Below, piece by piece: positions 26,005 through 37,365 of a stretch of 64,000 nucleotides of DNA; position 1 is the stretch's first letter, and every line of letters begins with the position of its first letter. The notes under the pieces were generated by a model. The model saw only the letters and a program-made list of their open reading frames with translations, was not told where the DNA came from and ran no database searches. A program made the position numbers and the translations under genes. Origin of the DNA: Nitrospira sp. (lineage in GTDB: Bacteria; Nitrospirota; Nitrospiria; Nitrospirales; Nitrospiraceae); the NCBI GenBank assembly GCA_030653545.1, contig JAURZE010000024.1, positions 124,001 to 188,000 of the forward strand, given 5' to 3'.

Positions 26005-26879
26005 GGTTTGGCTTTCGGAAGAGGCCCGTCGCTCTTTCCGTCCTCGCCAGGAATATAGGGAGACTGAATGACCAGGACTTCTTCGACTCGATTCACATCG
26101 ACTTCAGGACGCAATTCAGCGGATTGAAACAAGGCGCCTTCCTCTTTACTGATGGTAGTAATGGTGCCGATGGCGAGTCCACGCGGAAATCCCCCGACCA
26201 ACCCAGATGTCACCACGCGATCGCCGGCACGAACATTCGAGAGCAAGGGAATATATTTGAGCCGAGCCAGGCCCGGGGTCGTTCCCTCGACAATCCCTTC
26301 ATCTCGTGTTCGCTGAATCAATCCGGCAATGGCGTTATTGGGATCGGATACCAAGAGCACCACCGCGGTCGCCATCGTCGTTTTGACCACTCGTCCGACG
26401 ACGCCAGCAGACGTCACCACACCCATATCCGCTTGTATCCCGTCAGCGCTTCCCTTATTCAGAAGAATGGTCCGATACCAATTCCCCGTATCACGGCCGA
26501 TGACCTGCGCCGCGATCATTGTCGGAAGAGCCTGCGCCTTGAATTCAAGCAAGGCCGTCAACCGGTCCGTCGCCGACGCGGCCTCCCGCAGCTGACTATT
26601 TTGCCCCTGCAACAGCTCAAGCTCTTTCCGCAATTGCCGATTCTCGTCTTCCACGTCCTGCAAGGCCACGTAATGGCTCCAGGTCTCCCCGATGCCGCCT
26701 TGCACCGAGGCGACGAGACGGATCGGCCAACTGAGCACCCATCCGACCGGTCCGCCGATTTCCTGAAACAGAGTCTGAAGCTGATGAGGCAGCAGGAAGA
26801 AGCCGAGGAGCACGGAGAGAAACACCCCGAGGGCAAGACGCCGGGCGCCGTATGATGAGCGAAAGTTGGCCATCCGCAT
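26001..26879 (-). CDS. mreC: Rod-shape-determining protein MreC
   Basis: This 292-residue bitopic protein scaffolds MreB to PBP2 in the periplasm. An N-terminal membrane helix (about 14-34), a coiled coil (about 70-105) and the beta-rich MreC domain (VIGRDTGNWYRTILLNKGSADGI, VVTSAGVVGRVV, RAGDRVVTSGLGG-like) are visible. It is 15 bases after mreB and overlaps mreD. Confidence 0.95.
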   Translation of the reverse strand: MRMANFRSSYGARRLALGVFLSVLLGFFLLPHQLQTLFQEIGGPVGWVLSWPIRLVASVQGGIGETWSHYVALQDVEDENRQLRKELELLQGQNSQLREAASATDRLTALLEFKAQALPTMIAAQVIGRDTGNWYRTILLNKGSADGIQADMGVVTSAGVVGRVVKTTMATAVVLLVSDPNNAIAGLIQRTRDEGIVEGTTPGLARLKYIPLLSNVRAGDRVVTSGLVGGFPRGLAIGTITTISKEEGALFQSAELRPEVDVNRVEEVLVIQSPYIPGEDGKSDGPLPKAKP

Positions 26880-26894
26880 GGGGAGGAGGGAACC

Positions 26895-27959
<1,065 letters not shown>

Positions 27960-28005
27960 TCATGAACTCGCTATCCGCTATGCGAGTCCCTCGCTATTCA
28001 TAAAT

Positions 28006-28464
28006 TTAGTCAGGCACCGCCAACTGTCCTGCATCCAGTACCTGGGTACGCGCCACCTCGTCCCCGAGGCGCCGCCCATGCTCATTTCCTACAATCAAGA
28101 CACTCTCAAAGGCCAAGACTGCCACAGACCCGATCCATCCGACATACGGCACCGCAAACAACAGCTGGGCGACGCCGCATGGCAAATTCCGAATAATCGA
28201 TTCTCGAAATCCGGCCGTCTCCCGCACATCGAGACGCATGGTCTGCAATCCGACCAGCCGCTTCCCGATACTTCTTCCACCCGCAAATCCGTCCGCAATC
28301 AGAATGTAGGCCAATCCGGAAAGAAACCCGACTGGCGGCGCAACTTCATCAGCGGCCACGACAATGAACAAATCGATGAGCTTCGCAATAAACCGATTGA
28401 GTACGTACGCCTTGGGATAGACCGCTCCTTCGATGAGCTTCGCAACTGGCCCTACCCCTATCAA
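28006..28464 (-). CDS. RDD family membrane protein
   Basis: This 152-residue protein has an RDD domain: RFIAKLIDLFIVV near residue 25, GRSIGKRLVGL near residue 82 and two to three hydrophobic helices. RDD proteins are small inner-membrane proteins, some linked to ion exchange; no function can be assigned here. The start is TTG at 28464, supported by GAAGGAG five bases upstream and by lack of any ATG/GTG near the N-terminus. Confidence 0.75.
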   Translation of the reverse strand: MIGVGPVAKLIEGAVYPKAYVLNRFIAKLIDLFIVVAADEVAPPVGFLSGLAYILIADGFAGGRSIGKRLVGLQTMRLDVRETAGFRESIIRNLPCGVAQLLFAVPYVGWIGSVAVLAFESVLIVGNEHGRRLGDEVARTQVLDAGQLAVPD

Positions 28465-28489
28465 GGAATCTCCTTCAAATTAATGGCAA

Positions 28490-28518
28490 AGTATAACAAA
28501 ATCAAACAACTTGCACAA
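28490..28518 (-). promoter_or_regulatory. Promoter upstream of RDD gene
   Basis: On the minus strand TTGTGC (28513-28518), a 17-base spacer and TATACT (28490-28495) form a sigma70-like promoter in an AT-rich stretch, about 25 bases before the TTG start codon. Confidence 0.5.
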
Positions 28519-28757
28519 ACAAACAGCATTCTTTCCTCATACTTGTGCGAATTTTTCTTCGAACCGACCCTGGCAGGCGCCAATAGGGATAATACGTGGC
28601 CGGATACGGAGACTGCTTCGTCCATTGATCTACTCCGTGTCCTCGCGAACCTATCGTCCTTCGCCAGACCGTTCACGGTCGATGGCCGCCCATGATCTTG
28701 CCTTCAGCCCCAGCGCCAAGTACAATCCGGAACCATTTTGCGACTGAGAGGATTTGC

Positions 28758-29456
28758 ATGATCAAGGTAATGCGGGACGCATCGCACAATCATCCCTGGC
28801 TGTTGAAATCAATCATGGGCATCCTGGCCATCGCCTTTGTGATTACCATGGGCTGGTGGGGATTCGGGGACCAGCCGGGAAACACCGTCGCCACCGTCGG
28901 CGATTTGGCCGTCACGCGCGATGAGTTTCGGCGCGCCTACGAGAACATGTACCGCTTCTACAAAGAAAAAGTGCCGGGAGAGTTCAAGGACGAAACGATC
29001 AAGCAATTTGTGATCGAACAACTCGTCGACAACCGCCTCTGGCTGATGGCCGCGAAAGACATGGGTATCACCGTCTCCGACGGAGACCTGCGCGAAATGA
29101 TCGTGCAAGTCCCGGAATTTCAAAAAAACGGGGCATTCGATCCGGAGCTCTACCAGCGACTCCTGGCCGCGAACCATCTCACCCCCAAAGTCTTTGAAGA
29201 GGCGCAGGCCAAAGAAATCCTCGGCAATAAGGCGAGGATGTTTGTCCGGGATGCCGTCGCCTTAACGCCGTCGGAGATCTCCGAAGGACAGGCCCTGATG
29301 ACCAGGCAGCCGGACGCTGACCCCACGAAAGCCACCGCCGCAAAGGATCGCGTGCTGGAAGATATGCTCTTCCAAAAGCAGCAGCGCGCGCTGGTAGCGT
29401 TTCAGGAGTCGCTCAAAGGCAAAATCCCCGTTAAGGTTCATCGGGAACTGCTGTAA
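28758..29456 (+). CDS. SurA-N/PpiD-N-like periplasmic chaperone without PPIase domain
   Basis: The 232-residue protein has an N-terminal membrane helix (about 16-36) and a periplasmic alpha-helical SurA_N_3 type domain (about 45-180) with TVATVGDLAVTRDEFRRAYENM and EQLVDNRLWLMAA. It is similar to the N-terminal part of PpiD but has no parvulin PPIase domain, so a holdase-type chaperone role is likely. ATG 28758 is preferred because GAGAGGATTTGC lies before it. It is divergent from the RDD gene. Confidence 0.75.
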   Translation: MIKVMRDASHNHPWLLKSIMGILAIAFVITMGWWGFGDQPGNTVATVGDLAVTRDEFRRAYENMYRFYKEKVPGEFKDETIKQFVIEQLVDNRLWLMAAKDMGITVSDGDLREMIVQVPEFQKNGAFDPELYQRLLAANHLTPKVFEEAQAKEILGNKARMFVRDAVALTPSEISEGQALMTRQPDADPTKATAAKDRVLEDMLFQKQQRALVAFQESLKGKIPVKVHRELL

Positions 29457-29502
29457 CACTGATCGCGCAGAGAGCGCTGGCCGCTGGCTTCGCCCCCTCT
29501 GC

Positions 29503-30522
29503 TTAGAGGATCAGCATCGCATCGCCATAGCTATAAAAGCGATAGCGCTGTTCCACCGCTTCAGCATAGGCTTTCCGCATCATCTCCACGCCGGCTAGCG
29601 CAGAGACCAGCATCAGAAGCGTCGTGCGAGGGAGGTGAAAATTCGTCATGAGAGCATCAACCGCATTGAAGTGAAATCCCGGCGAGATAAACAGCCGGCT
29701 CTCCCCGGCTGTCGGCTGAAGCCCTCCGGCCTGCTGCGCAGCCGATTCGAGCGCACGGACCACGGTGGTCCCGACCGCAACGACTCGTCCTCCGGCTCGT
29801 TTCGTCCTGAGGATTGCCGCTACCGTCCGCTCACTCACTTCAAACCATTCCTCTCCCATTTGATGTTCCTCAATTCGCTCGACGACTACCGGCTTAAAGG
29901 TCCCAGGTCCTACATGCAACGTCACCGCTGATGTCTCAACACCCCGTTCCCGCAAGCGAACCATAAGCTCCGGCGTGAAGTGCAGACCGGCCGTCGGAGC
30001 CGCGATCGCCCCCTCTCGATCCGCAAAACAGGTTTGATACCAGACCTGATCCTCCGGCTGCGCCGAACGCTTGATATAGGGGGGAAGCGGCATACACCCG
30101 TGAGCCCGCAGGAAGTCGACAACCGGAACCGGGCTCACAACCTTGATTTTCGTGCCATGCTCATCCCGCTGTACGACCGTCGCACGAGCATCCCCCTCAA
30201 ACAGGATCGTCTGGCCCACGCGAAAATGACCTTTGAGCATCACCTCCCAGACCGCATCGCCGAGGTCTTTGACGAACAGCACATCCACAACCGTGCCTGT
30301 CGGCTGTTTACGTCCGGACAGACGAGCGGCCAAGACCTTCGTGTCGTTCACCACAAGCAGATCCCCGGGCGCCAACAACTCCGGAAGATCGGCCACATGC
30401 CGATTCGACAAGGCTCCTGTCCGTGGGTCGAGACACAGCAAGCGCGCTGCATGGCGAGGCAGTACCGGCTCGGAGGCGATCAGTGCGGGATCGAACGGAA
30501 AATCGAATTCAGAGAGATTCAT
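29503..30522 (-). CDS. queA: tRNA preQ1-ribosyltransferase-isomerase QueA
   Basis: This 339-residue enzyme transfers and isomerises the ribosyl group of SAM onto preQ1-tRNA, giving epoxyqueuosine. Motifs are LLVVNDTKVLAARL, EVMLKGHFRVGQ, APTAGLHFTPEL, VTLHVGPGTFKPV and NFHLPRTTLLMLVSAL. It starts immediately after the SpoIID-like gene stop. It is the last gene of the long leuA-led operon. Confidence 0.97.
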   Translation of the reverse strand: MNLSEFDFPFDPALIASEPVLPRHAARLLCLDPRTGALSNRHVADLPELLAPGDLLVVNDTKVLAARLSGRKQPTGTVVDVLFVKDLGDAVWEVMLKGHFRVGQTILFEGDARATVVQRDEHGTKIKVVSPVPVVDFLRAHGCMPLPPYIKRSAQPEDQVWYQTCFADREGAIAAPTAGLHFTPELMVRLRERGVETSAVTLHVGPGTFKPVVVERIEEHQMGEEWFEVSERTVAAILRTKRAGGRVVAVGTTVVRALESAAQQAGGLQPTAGESRLFISPGFHFNAVDALMTNFHLPRTTLLMLVSALAGVEMMRKAYAEAVEQRYRFYSYGDAMLIL

Positions 30523-31749
30523 CTAGGAACTCGGAACCGGGGGCATTTTCGTCAATGCCACATTCTGCAACTCAGTGCCGGGATAGTAGTACCGTAGGAT
30601 CGAGGAGAAGGAATACCCGAGCTCCGCTAGCTCCTTCGCACCCCACTGACAGAGCCCTACGGCATGCCCGGCGCCGTATCCTGCCAACACAATGTCCTGC
30701 CCCATAGACTCGATCGTGAACTGCGTACTCGGCACAACGGTATATCCAACCGCCTTCCGAAGATCCTCACCACGCAAGATAAGTTCGCCCTTGGAATGCA
30801 GGATGCGCAGCTTAGAAACCCGCCCGGCACGACTGAAGCCCACCGGCGTCATCGTGGCGATCGTCCCCACCGAAAATCCCTGATGCCTCAGATTACGCTC
30901 CAGCGTGGTCACTCTGAAGGACGCCTTCCACTGGTAGTACGGAGACGCCACATCGAAAGGACATTCCACGCCTTTCAGATACGGCAGATCCTTCGACCAG
31001 ACCACCATCGCATCCTCGGTGATTCCTGCCGCAGTCGAAGAAAACGCGGCATAGATCGGCGCGCCATCATGGGTCACCACCAGGCCACGGGTCGATTCCA
31101 CCGCTTCCTGTACACGCGCGTCCACTCCCTGCCGTCCTCGATAGACCTGATCCTGAATACTCGCCGCCACATCATAGTCACGCGACGCGCTCAGCATATG
31201 CTGATACAGCGCGTAAGTTCGCGCCGCCACGGCCTGCACTTTGAGCATTTCGCGGTGCCAGGTCGAATTGACTTCAGCAGGCACCACCCCTTTCACATAC
31301 TCCTCAAGATCCACCTGATTGATCACGAGCAGGCCTTTCCCGCGCCGGACGACATGCACCAGTCCGCTCACATGGAGAGCGCCCCGCTCATCGGCAGGAT
31401 GCAGCACAGCGCCATGGCTCCCACCGGGCACACGTGGCAACCAGAGCTTTAGGTCATGCTCGCCCGCACGCAGCGTAAACTGCTCCCCCGCCACCCGCGT
31501 CCCGTTGACGAGGAGCGCCGCCCCGCGCAACTCGATATGCAGAGCCGTATTGTACGAATGCGACCGACTCTGTCCGTCGGTGAGCCACACCGCACTTTCG
31601 GCGCGCACCTCGAGTCGGTGGACATCGGACGCCAGTAAGACCCGAATGGACTCAGCCGCTTGAACCGGCGCGCTGAGGGTGAAGACCGCCCCGCACACCG
31701 CCCAGAGACCTGCCAACCGACCAAGATGTCCTATCGTCTGAATAGCCAT
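30523..31749 (-). CDS. SpoIID/LytB domain protein, exported
   Basis: This 408-residue protein has a signal peptide (about 1-32) and a SpoIID domain (about 140-400). The domain has VDLEEYVKGVVPAEV with the probable catalytic Glu, AVAARTYALY and the C-terminal GYGAGHAVGLCQWGAKELA. SpoIID proteins are peptidoglycan lytic transglycosylases or amidase enhancers; in this non-spore-forming context it is likely a wall-remodelling enzyme. It overlaps the DUF2905 gene by 19 bases. Confidence 0.88.
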   Translation of the reverse strand: MAIQTIGHLGRLAGLWAVCGAVFTLSAPVQAAESIRVLLASDVHRLEVRAESAVWLTDGQSRSHSYNTALHIELRGAALLVNGTRVAGEQFTLRAGEHDLKLWLPRVPGGSHGAVLHPADERGALHVSGLVHVVRRGKGLLVINQVDLEEYVKGVVPAEVNSTWHREMLKVQAVAARTYALYQHMLSASRDYDVAASIQDQVYRGRQGVDARVQEAVESTRGLVVTHDGAPIYAAFSSTAAGITEDAMVVWSKDLPYLKGVECPFDVASPYYQWKASFRVTTLERNLRHQGFSVGTIATMTPVGFSRAGRVSKLRILHSKGELILRGEDLRKAVGYTVVPSTQFTIESMGQDIVLAGYGAGHAVGLCQWGAKELAELGYSFSSILRYYYPGTELQNVALTKMPPVPSS

Positions 31750-31985
31750 GATAAAAGATAGAATAGCAGACTTAGTCCGATACTAATCACCAGACTAGTC
31801 CCAAGGGGAACATAAAAGGAGAAATGATCGCGCTGAATTGAAATGTCGCCCGGCAGTTTCCCGACCCACCCAAACCATCCACTCAACCCCGGAATCCGGT
31901 CGCTCAGGACGAACAGCAGTCCCACCACGACCAATCCGCACCCGGCTGCAATCAGGAGCTTCCCGAAGGCGCCCCATTCGCCCAT
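31731..31985 (-). CDS. DUF2905 family small membrane protein
   Basis: This 84-residue protein has two hydrophobic helices (about 8-28 and 60-82) flanking the family loop GWFGWVGKLPGDISI. Function unknown. The start at 31985 overlaps the asd stop (ATGA). It is commonly found near queA or ruvAB; here it is between asd and a SpoIID-like gene. Confidence 0.8.
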   Translation of the reverse strand: MGEWGAFGKLLIAAGCGLVVVGLLFVLSDRIPGLSGWFGWVGKLPGDISIQRDHFSFYVPLGTSLVISIGLSLLFYLLSWLFRR

Positions 31986-33007
31986 CAGTCCCGCACCAGA
32001 CACTCGGCGATTTGAACGGCGTTCAACGCGGCGCCCTTTCGAAGATTGTCGGATACGACCCACAGATTGAGTCCGTTCGTCACCGAGGCATCTTCGCGGA
32101 TGCGGCCGACGTAGACGTCGTCTTTCCCCGTCGCGTCCAATGGCATGGGATAGAGTTTCTTCAACGGGTCGTCGTAGACCAGCACCCCCGGCATCGCCGC
32201 CAGCGCCGCGCGAGCCTCATTGGGAGTCAACGGCTTCTCCAACTCCACATTGATGGACTCGGAATGGCAGCGCAACACCGGTACCCGCACCGTGGTGGAC
32301 GTCACCCGCATCTTGGGTGCATCCAGAATCTTTCTCGTCTCTCTGACAATCTTGATTTCTTCGGAGCACTCACCGCCCTCGGAAAATGACCCGATATGCG
32401 GCAATAGATTGAAGGCAATCTGATAGGGATAAACTTCGGCCTTCACCTCGCGAAAGGCCATCAGCGCCCTCGTCTGGTCCAGCAACTCGTCCATCGCCGC
32501 GGCGCCGGTCCCTGACACCGACTGGAAGGTCGTTACCACCACTCGCTTCACCCCAACCGCATCATGCAGCGGCTTGAGCGCCATGACCAACGGAGTCGTT
32601 GTGCAATTGGGAATGGACACGATCCCCCGGGGAAGCGATCGCAACGCCGAGGCATTCACTTCCGGCACCACCAGCGGCACTTGCGGATCCATCCGAAAGA
32701 CCCCACTGTCGTCGATAACCACGACCCCAGCCGCACCCAGGCGAGGGCCATACTCCTTACTGATGGCATCCGTCGCGGAGATGAAGGCGAAATCAACGCC
32801 GGCAAAAGACGAGGACTCGGTCAATTCTTCAACCGTCCACTCCTTGCCCTGACAGGTCATCACTTCGCCGGCGGAGCGCTTCGACGCAAACAGCCGGAGT
32901 GCAGCCAGCGGGAAGTTTCGCTCTTCGAGAATTTCCAGACTCTCCTTGCCGACCGCGCCGGTCGCGCCAAGAATGGCCACAGTGTAGGCGGACTTTTTCT
33001 TAAGCAT
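31985..33007 (-). CDS. asd: Aspartate-semialdehyde dehydrogenase
   Basis: This 340-residue enzyme makes aspartate semialdehyde from aspartyl phosphate for Lys, Met, Thr and Ile. An NADP-binding start VAILGATGAVG and active-site Cys in SIPNCTTTP are visible. The start at 33007 puts the Rossmann motif at residue 10, better than an upstream codon. It lies downstream of leuB and an NHL-repeat gene. Confidence 0.95.
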   Translation of the reverse strand: MLKKKSAYTVAILGATGAVGKESLEILEERNFPLAALRLFASKRSAGEVMTCQGKEWTVEELTESSSFAGVDFAFISATDAISKEYGPRLGAAGVVVIDDSGVFRMDPQVPLVVPEVNASALRSLPRGIVSIPNCTTTPLVMALKPLHDAVGVKRVVVTTFQSVSGTGAAAMDELLDQTRALMAFREVKAEVYPYQIAFNLLPHIGSFSEGGECSEEIKIVRETRKILDAPKMRVTSTTVRVPVLRCHSESINVELEKPLTPNEARAALAAMPGVLVYDDPLKKLYPMPLDATGKDDVYVGRIREDASVTNGLNLWVVSDNLRKGAALNAVQIAECLVRD

Positions 33008-33017
33008 GTGACGAATC

Positions 33018-34220
33018 CTATTCCAGCGAGAGGGCACGAATACGGTGATTAAAGGTGTCGGCGATCAAGAGTGTCCGCTCGCCATCCGCGACAATACCGA
33101 AGGGATAGCACAACCCTGCGTCCAATGCCGATCCGCCGTCACCGACAGACGAGGCAGACCCGGTACCGGCCATGCGCGTCAAGTGACCCGTGGTGCGGTC
33201 CCATCGACGGATCAGGTGGCTGTCAGAATCAGTCAGAAATAGATTGCCTTCTCGATCCAGCGCAATCCCTGAGGGCCGGGAGACACTTGGAGACGGTGGA
33301 TCATCGGGCGACTGATAGCGATAACTTCCTCCATCACCGACCGCCGTCGCAATCATACCGGTGACAAGATCGACGGATCGGATGCGACTATTGAACGTAT
33401 CGGCAATATAGAGCGTCCCCGCCGCGACCGCTAACCCGCTGGGCCCGGCAAGGCTCGATTCCACCGCCGGTTTACCGTCTCCATCGTATGCCGCCGATCC
33501 CATTCCTGCGACCGTACGGATCATCCCGGTCTTCAGGTCGACGGCCCGCACTCGGTTATTACTCTGATCGGCAATATATAACTGCCCCTGCGCGTCGACC
33601 GCCAAGGCGGCCGGTTCGTTCAGGGCCGCACGATCAGCCGGCCCGCCGTCGCCGGAAAACCGTGCCTGCCCGGTGCCGGCCATCGTCGTGATGATCCCGG
33701 TCTGGGCATCCACGCGGCGAACTCGATGGTTCATCATATCGGCGATGTACAGATGGCCCTGCGCATCAATGGCGACCGCTGTGGGGAAATTAAGCAGCGC
33801 TTCCGTGGCGGGTCCGCCGTCTCCGCCGTACCGTTTCGGGGCCGCGGCTCCGACGAGATAGCGCACTGTCCCACTCAGATCCGTCTGTTGAGTAAACTGC
33901 TCCGTCGTCTTGTGGCTCGTCTCGGCTAAGGGGTCAATGTCTTCCTCAGGGACCAGATCGCCACCACCCAAGGGAGGAGTCGACGCGACTGCTTCAGGTG
34001 CGCAGCCGACCACAGTGGAAATCAGGCCAGTGACGCAATCCACTCGCCTCACGACGTGGTTTTCAGAATCTGCAACAAAGAGATTTCCCTGGCGATCGAT
34101 CGCCAGGCCCTTCGGCTCATTCAGGCACGCCTGCGAGGCCGGCCCGCCGTCACCGCTGAACCCGGGCTCGCCAGTGCCAGCCCGCGTCGCAAGAGTCCAG
34201 GATGTGAACAAGGTTGCCAT
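33018..34220 (-). CDS. NHL-repeat beta-propeller protein
   Basis: This 400-residue protein is made of about six NHL repeats with the units LNEPAALAVDAQGQLYIADQSNNRVR, DLKTGMI and AGTGxxxxxGDGGPA recurring every ~55 residues. No signal peptide is seen, so it may be cytoplasmic, though NHL proteins are often exported. NHL propellers bind ligands or proteins; no specific role is recognised. It sits between leuB and asd in the same operon. Confidence 0.82.
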   Translation of the reverse strand: MATLFTSWTLATRAGTGEPGFSGDGGPASQACLNEPKGLAIDRQGNLFVADSENHVVRRVDCVTGLISTVVGCAPEAVASTPPLGGGDLVPEEDIDPLAETSHKTTEQFTQQTDLSGTVRYLVGAAAPKRYGGDGGPATEALLNFPTAVAIDAQGHLYIADMMNHRVRRVDAQTGIITTMAGTGQARFSGDGGPADRAALNEPAALAVDAQGQLYIADQSNNRVRAVDLKTGMIRTVAGMGSAAYDGDGKPAVESSLAGPSGLAVAAGTLYIADTFNSRIRSVDLVTGMIATAVGDGGSYRYQSPDDPPSPSVSRPSGIALDREGNLFLTDSDSHLIRRWDRTTGHLTRMAGTGSASSVGDGGSALDAGLCYPFGIVADGERTLLIADTFNHRIRALSLE

Positions 34221-34234
34221 GCGAGAGTCCCGCC

Positions 34235-35308
34235 TCAGTTTAAATTGCGAAGAATGGCGTCGCCCATCTCGGTCGTGCCGACGACTCTGGTTCCCGGGCT
34301 CTGAATGTCCTTGGTGCGGTACCCCATATCGAGAGTCTTGACGATGGCCTGCTCGATTGCTTCGGCTTCTTTCTCGAGCTTGAACGCGTAGGACAACATC
34401 ATGCCCACAGAGGCAATCGTCGCAATGGGATTCGCGATGTTCTTTCCCGCGATATCGGGCGCGCTACCATGGATCGGCTCGAACAATCCGACCTTGGCGC
34501 CGATACTGGCCGACGGCAGCATGCCGATCGATCCGGTCAGCATGGCCGCTTCGTCACTCAGAATATCTCCGAAGATATTGTTGCACACCATGACATCGAA
34601 CTGGCGCGGATTACGGACCAATTGCATCGCGGCATTGTCGACATAGATGTGATGCAATTCGACGTCCGGATAACTCTTCTGCACCTCGATCATCACCCGG
34701 CGCCACAACTCGGACGATTCCAGCACATTCGCCTTGTCGACCGACGTGACCTTCTTCCGCCGCTTGCGCGCCGCTTCGAAGGCCACCTTGCCGATCCGGC
34801 GAATCTCTTCGGTCGTGTAGACTTCCGTGTTCACTCCGCGCTCTTCCCCGTTCGGCAGCTTTTCAATCCCCTTCGGTTTCCCGAAATAGATGCCGCCGGT
34901 CAGCTCTCGCACGACGAGAATATCGATCCCCTCGATCACCTCGCGCTTCAACGTCGAGGCGTCAAGCAGATTGGGGTACACCTTGGCGGGACGTAAATTG
35001 GCATACAACCCTAAGGCCTCGCGGATAGCGAGCAGCGCCCGCTCAGGACGAAGGCTGTACTCCAACCCTTCCCATTTGGGCCCCCCAACGGCTCCCAGCA
35101 ATACCGCGTCGCTTTGCTTGGCCAAGGCCAAGGTTTCGTGCGGCAGCGGCACACCCACTTTGTCGATCGCTTGTCCGCCGATGTCGGCCGAGGTGAATTC
35201 AAACGAGTGTTGATACTTCTCTCCGATAGCCTGTAACACCTTGACCGCTTCGGGAACAATCTCACGCCCGACTCCATCACCCGCTAAGACTGCAATCTTC
35301 GCTTTCAC
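34235..35308 (-). CDS. leuB: 3-isopropylmalate dehydrogenase
   Basis: This 357-residue enzyme oxidatively decarboxylates 3-isopropylmalate in leucine synthesis. It has [18 protein letters not shown], the catalytic-region motif [23 protein letters not shown], the Asp cluster in [21 protein letters not shown] and [13 protein letters not shown]. It is third after leuA and a cupin gene. Confidence 0.97.
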   Translation of the reverse strand: MKAKIAVLAGDGVGREIVPEAVKVLQAIGEKYQHSFEFTSADIGGQAIDKVGVPLPHETLALAKQSDAVLLGAVGGPKWEGLEYSLRPERALLAIREALGLYANLRPAKVYPNLLDASTLKREVIEGIDILVVRELTGGIYFGKPKGIEKLPNGEERGVNTEVYTTEEIRRIGKVAFEAARKRRKKVTSVDKANVLESSELWRRVMIEVQKSYPDVELHHIYVDNAAMQLVRNPRQFDVMVCNNIFGDILSDEAAMLTGSIGMLPSASIGAKVGLFEPIHGSAPDIAGKNIANPIATIASVGMMLSYAFKLEKEAEAIEQAIVKTLDMGYRTKDIQSPGTRVVGTTEMGDAILRNLN

Positions 35309-35344
35309 GTCACGCCACTCCTTCCTGCGAACAGACTGGACTCT

Positions 35345-35707
35345 CTACTCCTCGACCTGCTCATCCTCACTCCGCCAGGCCGGATCAACCAGACACAAAA
35401 ATTCTATTTCCGTCGTACCAATGTTTTCCAGCGACTGATTCCCCCCGGGCGGCACGTACACGATGGATCCGCGTTCGACGAGCTCGGTCTCACTCCCGAT
35501 ACTGAAGCGGCCCTGCCCGGCGATAAAGTAGTACACCTCTGACGAAGCCAGCTTGTGCCGCTTAGACCGGCAGCCGGGAGCCAATCGGCCATGCGCAAGA
35601 CTGTAACCCAGCTGCACCGGCTGCTTGGCCGGATGCAACAGTTCGCGAAGAACCGTGTGGTCTCCGGCAAGAAATTCAGGGCATTCCAAGAGAGTGCGCT
35701 TGAGCAT
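35345..35707 (-). CDS. Cupin-domain protein
   Basis: This 120-residue single-cupin protein has the metal-site pattern SLAHGRLAPG-x-RHKL-x-EVYYFI and a second motif VYVPPGGNQSLENIG. The second motif has Asn/Gln where many cupins have His, so metal binding may be altered. The start at 35707 is preferred because it gives a standard N-terminus. Lying between leuA and leuB, it could be a small isomerase or sensor; function unknown. Confidence 0.75.
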   Translation of the reverse strand: MLKRTLLECPEFLAGDHTVLRELLHPAKQPVQLGYSLAHGRLAPGCRSKRHKLASSEVYYFIAGQGRFSIGSETELVERGSIVYVPPGGNQSLENIGTTEIEFLCLVDPAWRSEDEQVEE

Positions 35708-35791
35708 GGGAGACCGCCCCAACCTGTCCGCAACGAGGCCAACCGCCACTTGCAGACACCAGGGGCCGTCACTCTAGCGTGGCGGGAACGA

Positions 35792-37339
35792 TCAAATCAA
35801 GCGGACTTTCTGCTCCCCCTCCGCCTGCTTCGAGGCCATATACGCGAGTCGATTCAACGCATTGAGGTAGGCCCGGGCCGCGGCCATGATGATATCTGTA
35901 TCCGCCCCATGACCCGAGACCGTGCGGCCGTCTTCCTCCACGCGCACGGAGACTTCTCCCTGCGCATCTGTCCCGCCGGTAATGGCGTTGACGCCGAACA
36001 TCAACAGTTTACTCTTCGTCTTTGTGATGGCCGCAATCGTCCGATAGACCGCATCGACCGGCCCGTCGCCGGTGCCTGATTCCTTGATCACTTGTCCGTC
36101 AATGTTCAATTCCACCGTCGCTGTCGGTACGAGATTCGTGCCGCTTTCGACATGGAACGACTTCAACACAATCCGCTCGGTCATCTTGGCCAACTCTTCC
36201 GACACGATCACTTCTAAATCTTCTTCGAAAATTTCCTTCTTTTGATCGGCCAGCTTCTTGAAACGTTCAAAAGCATGGTTGAGCTCTTCCTCGCTGAGCT
36301 TGTACCCCAAATCATCCAATCGCTGCCGGAATGCATGACGCCCGGACAACTTGCCCATGACCATCTTGCTCTCGATCAACCCGATCGATTCCGGCCGCAT
36401 GATTTCGTAGGTCGTCTTATCCTTCAACAGCCCGTCCTGGTGAATCCCGGACGTGTGAGCGAACGCATTCGCACCGACGATGGCCTTGTTCGGCTGCACG
36501 ACCATGCCGGTAATCTTACTCACCAACCGGCTCGTCTTGGCAATCTCCTCCGTCCGGATGCCGGTATCGGCCTGATAAAAGTCCTTCCGGGTCCGGAGCC
36601 CCATGACGATTTCTTCAAGCGACGTGTTGCCGGCCCGTTCGCCGATCCCGTTGATCGTGCACTCCACTTGGCCCGCGCCATTGACGATCGCCGCTAAACT
36701 ATTCGCCACAGCGACACCCAAGTCGTTGTGGCAGTGGACTGAAATCACGGCCTGCTTGGCATTCGGCACTTTGTCGAAAATCCCTTTGATCAACGCGCCG
36801 AACTCTTGCGGCACGGCATAGCCCACCGTATCGGGAATATTGATCGTTCCCGCCCCGGCGGCAATCACCGCTTCAATGACCTCATAGACGTAGGATTGGT
36901 CCGAGCGGCTCGCATCCATGAGGGAGAACTCCACGTCCGGCATATAGCTCCGCGCGCGCTGCACCATCTCGACCGCGCGCTTCCTGGCCTCTTCCCGCGT
37001 CATCCTGAACTGATGCTTCAAATGGATGTCGGACGTCGAGAGGAACGTATGAATCCTGGCCTTCGGCGCTCCTTTGAGCGCCTCCCAGGCTCGATCGATG
37101 TCCTCCGGACGAGCCCGCGCCAGACTGCAGACCGTCGGTCCCTCAACCTCCAACGCAATCCGGCGAACCGCCTCAAAATCTCCAGGCGAACTGTAGGCAA
37201 AACCGGCTTCGATGATATCGACCCCGAGCCGCGCCAGCTGCTTCGCCACCATGACTTTCTCTTCCACATTCATGCTGGCGCCGGGCGACTGTTCGCCGTC
37301 GCGCAACGTCGTATCGAAAATGCGAATCATCCGTTCCAT
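35792..37339 (-). CDS. leuA: 2-isopropylmalate synthase
   Basis: This 515-residue enzyme condenses acetyl-CoA with 2-oxoisovalerate, the committed step of leucine synthesis. A DRE-TIM barrel opens with [31 protein letters not shown], the NGIGERAGN motif and a C-terminal LeuA allosteric domain (about 390-510) follow. A leucine T-box leader lies upstream at about 37.54-37.79 kb and a MITE-like repeat between it and the start codon. It heads the leuA-cupin-leuB-NHL-asd-DUF2905-spoIID-queA operon. Confidence 0.97.
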   Translation of the reverse strand: MERMIRIFDTTLRDGEQSPGASMNVEEKVMVAKQLARLGVDIIEAGFAYSSPGDFEAVRRIALEVEGPTVCSLARARPEDIDRAWEALKGAPKARIHTFLSTSDIHLKHQFRMTREEARKRAVEMVQRARSYMPDVEFSLMDASRSDQSYVYEVIEAVIAAGAGTINIPDTVGYAVPQEFGALIKGIFDKVPNAKQAVISVHCHNDLGVAVANSLAAIVNGAGQVECTINGIGERAGNTSLEEIVMGLRTRKDFYQADTGIRTEEIAKTSRLVSKITGMVVQPNKAIVGANAFAHTSGIHQDGLLKDKTTYEIMRPESIGLIESKMVMGKLSGRHAFRQRLDDLGYKLSEEELNHAFERFKKLADQKKEIFEEDLEVIVSEELAKMTERIVLKSFHVESGTNLVPTATVELNIDGQVIKESGTGDGPVDAVYRTIAAITKTKSKLLMFGVNAITGGTDAQGEVSVRVEEDGRTVSGHGADTDIIMAAARAYLNALNRLAYMASKQAEGEQKVRLI

Positions 37340-37365
37340 GGTTTCTCCTCCCTCACGCTTCCATC

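Noticed and set aside
28461-28676. 71-residue minus-strand frame directly upstream of the RDD gene
   Set aside because: The likely RDD promoter lies inside it and it shows no domain, so translation is improbable.
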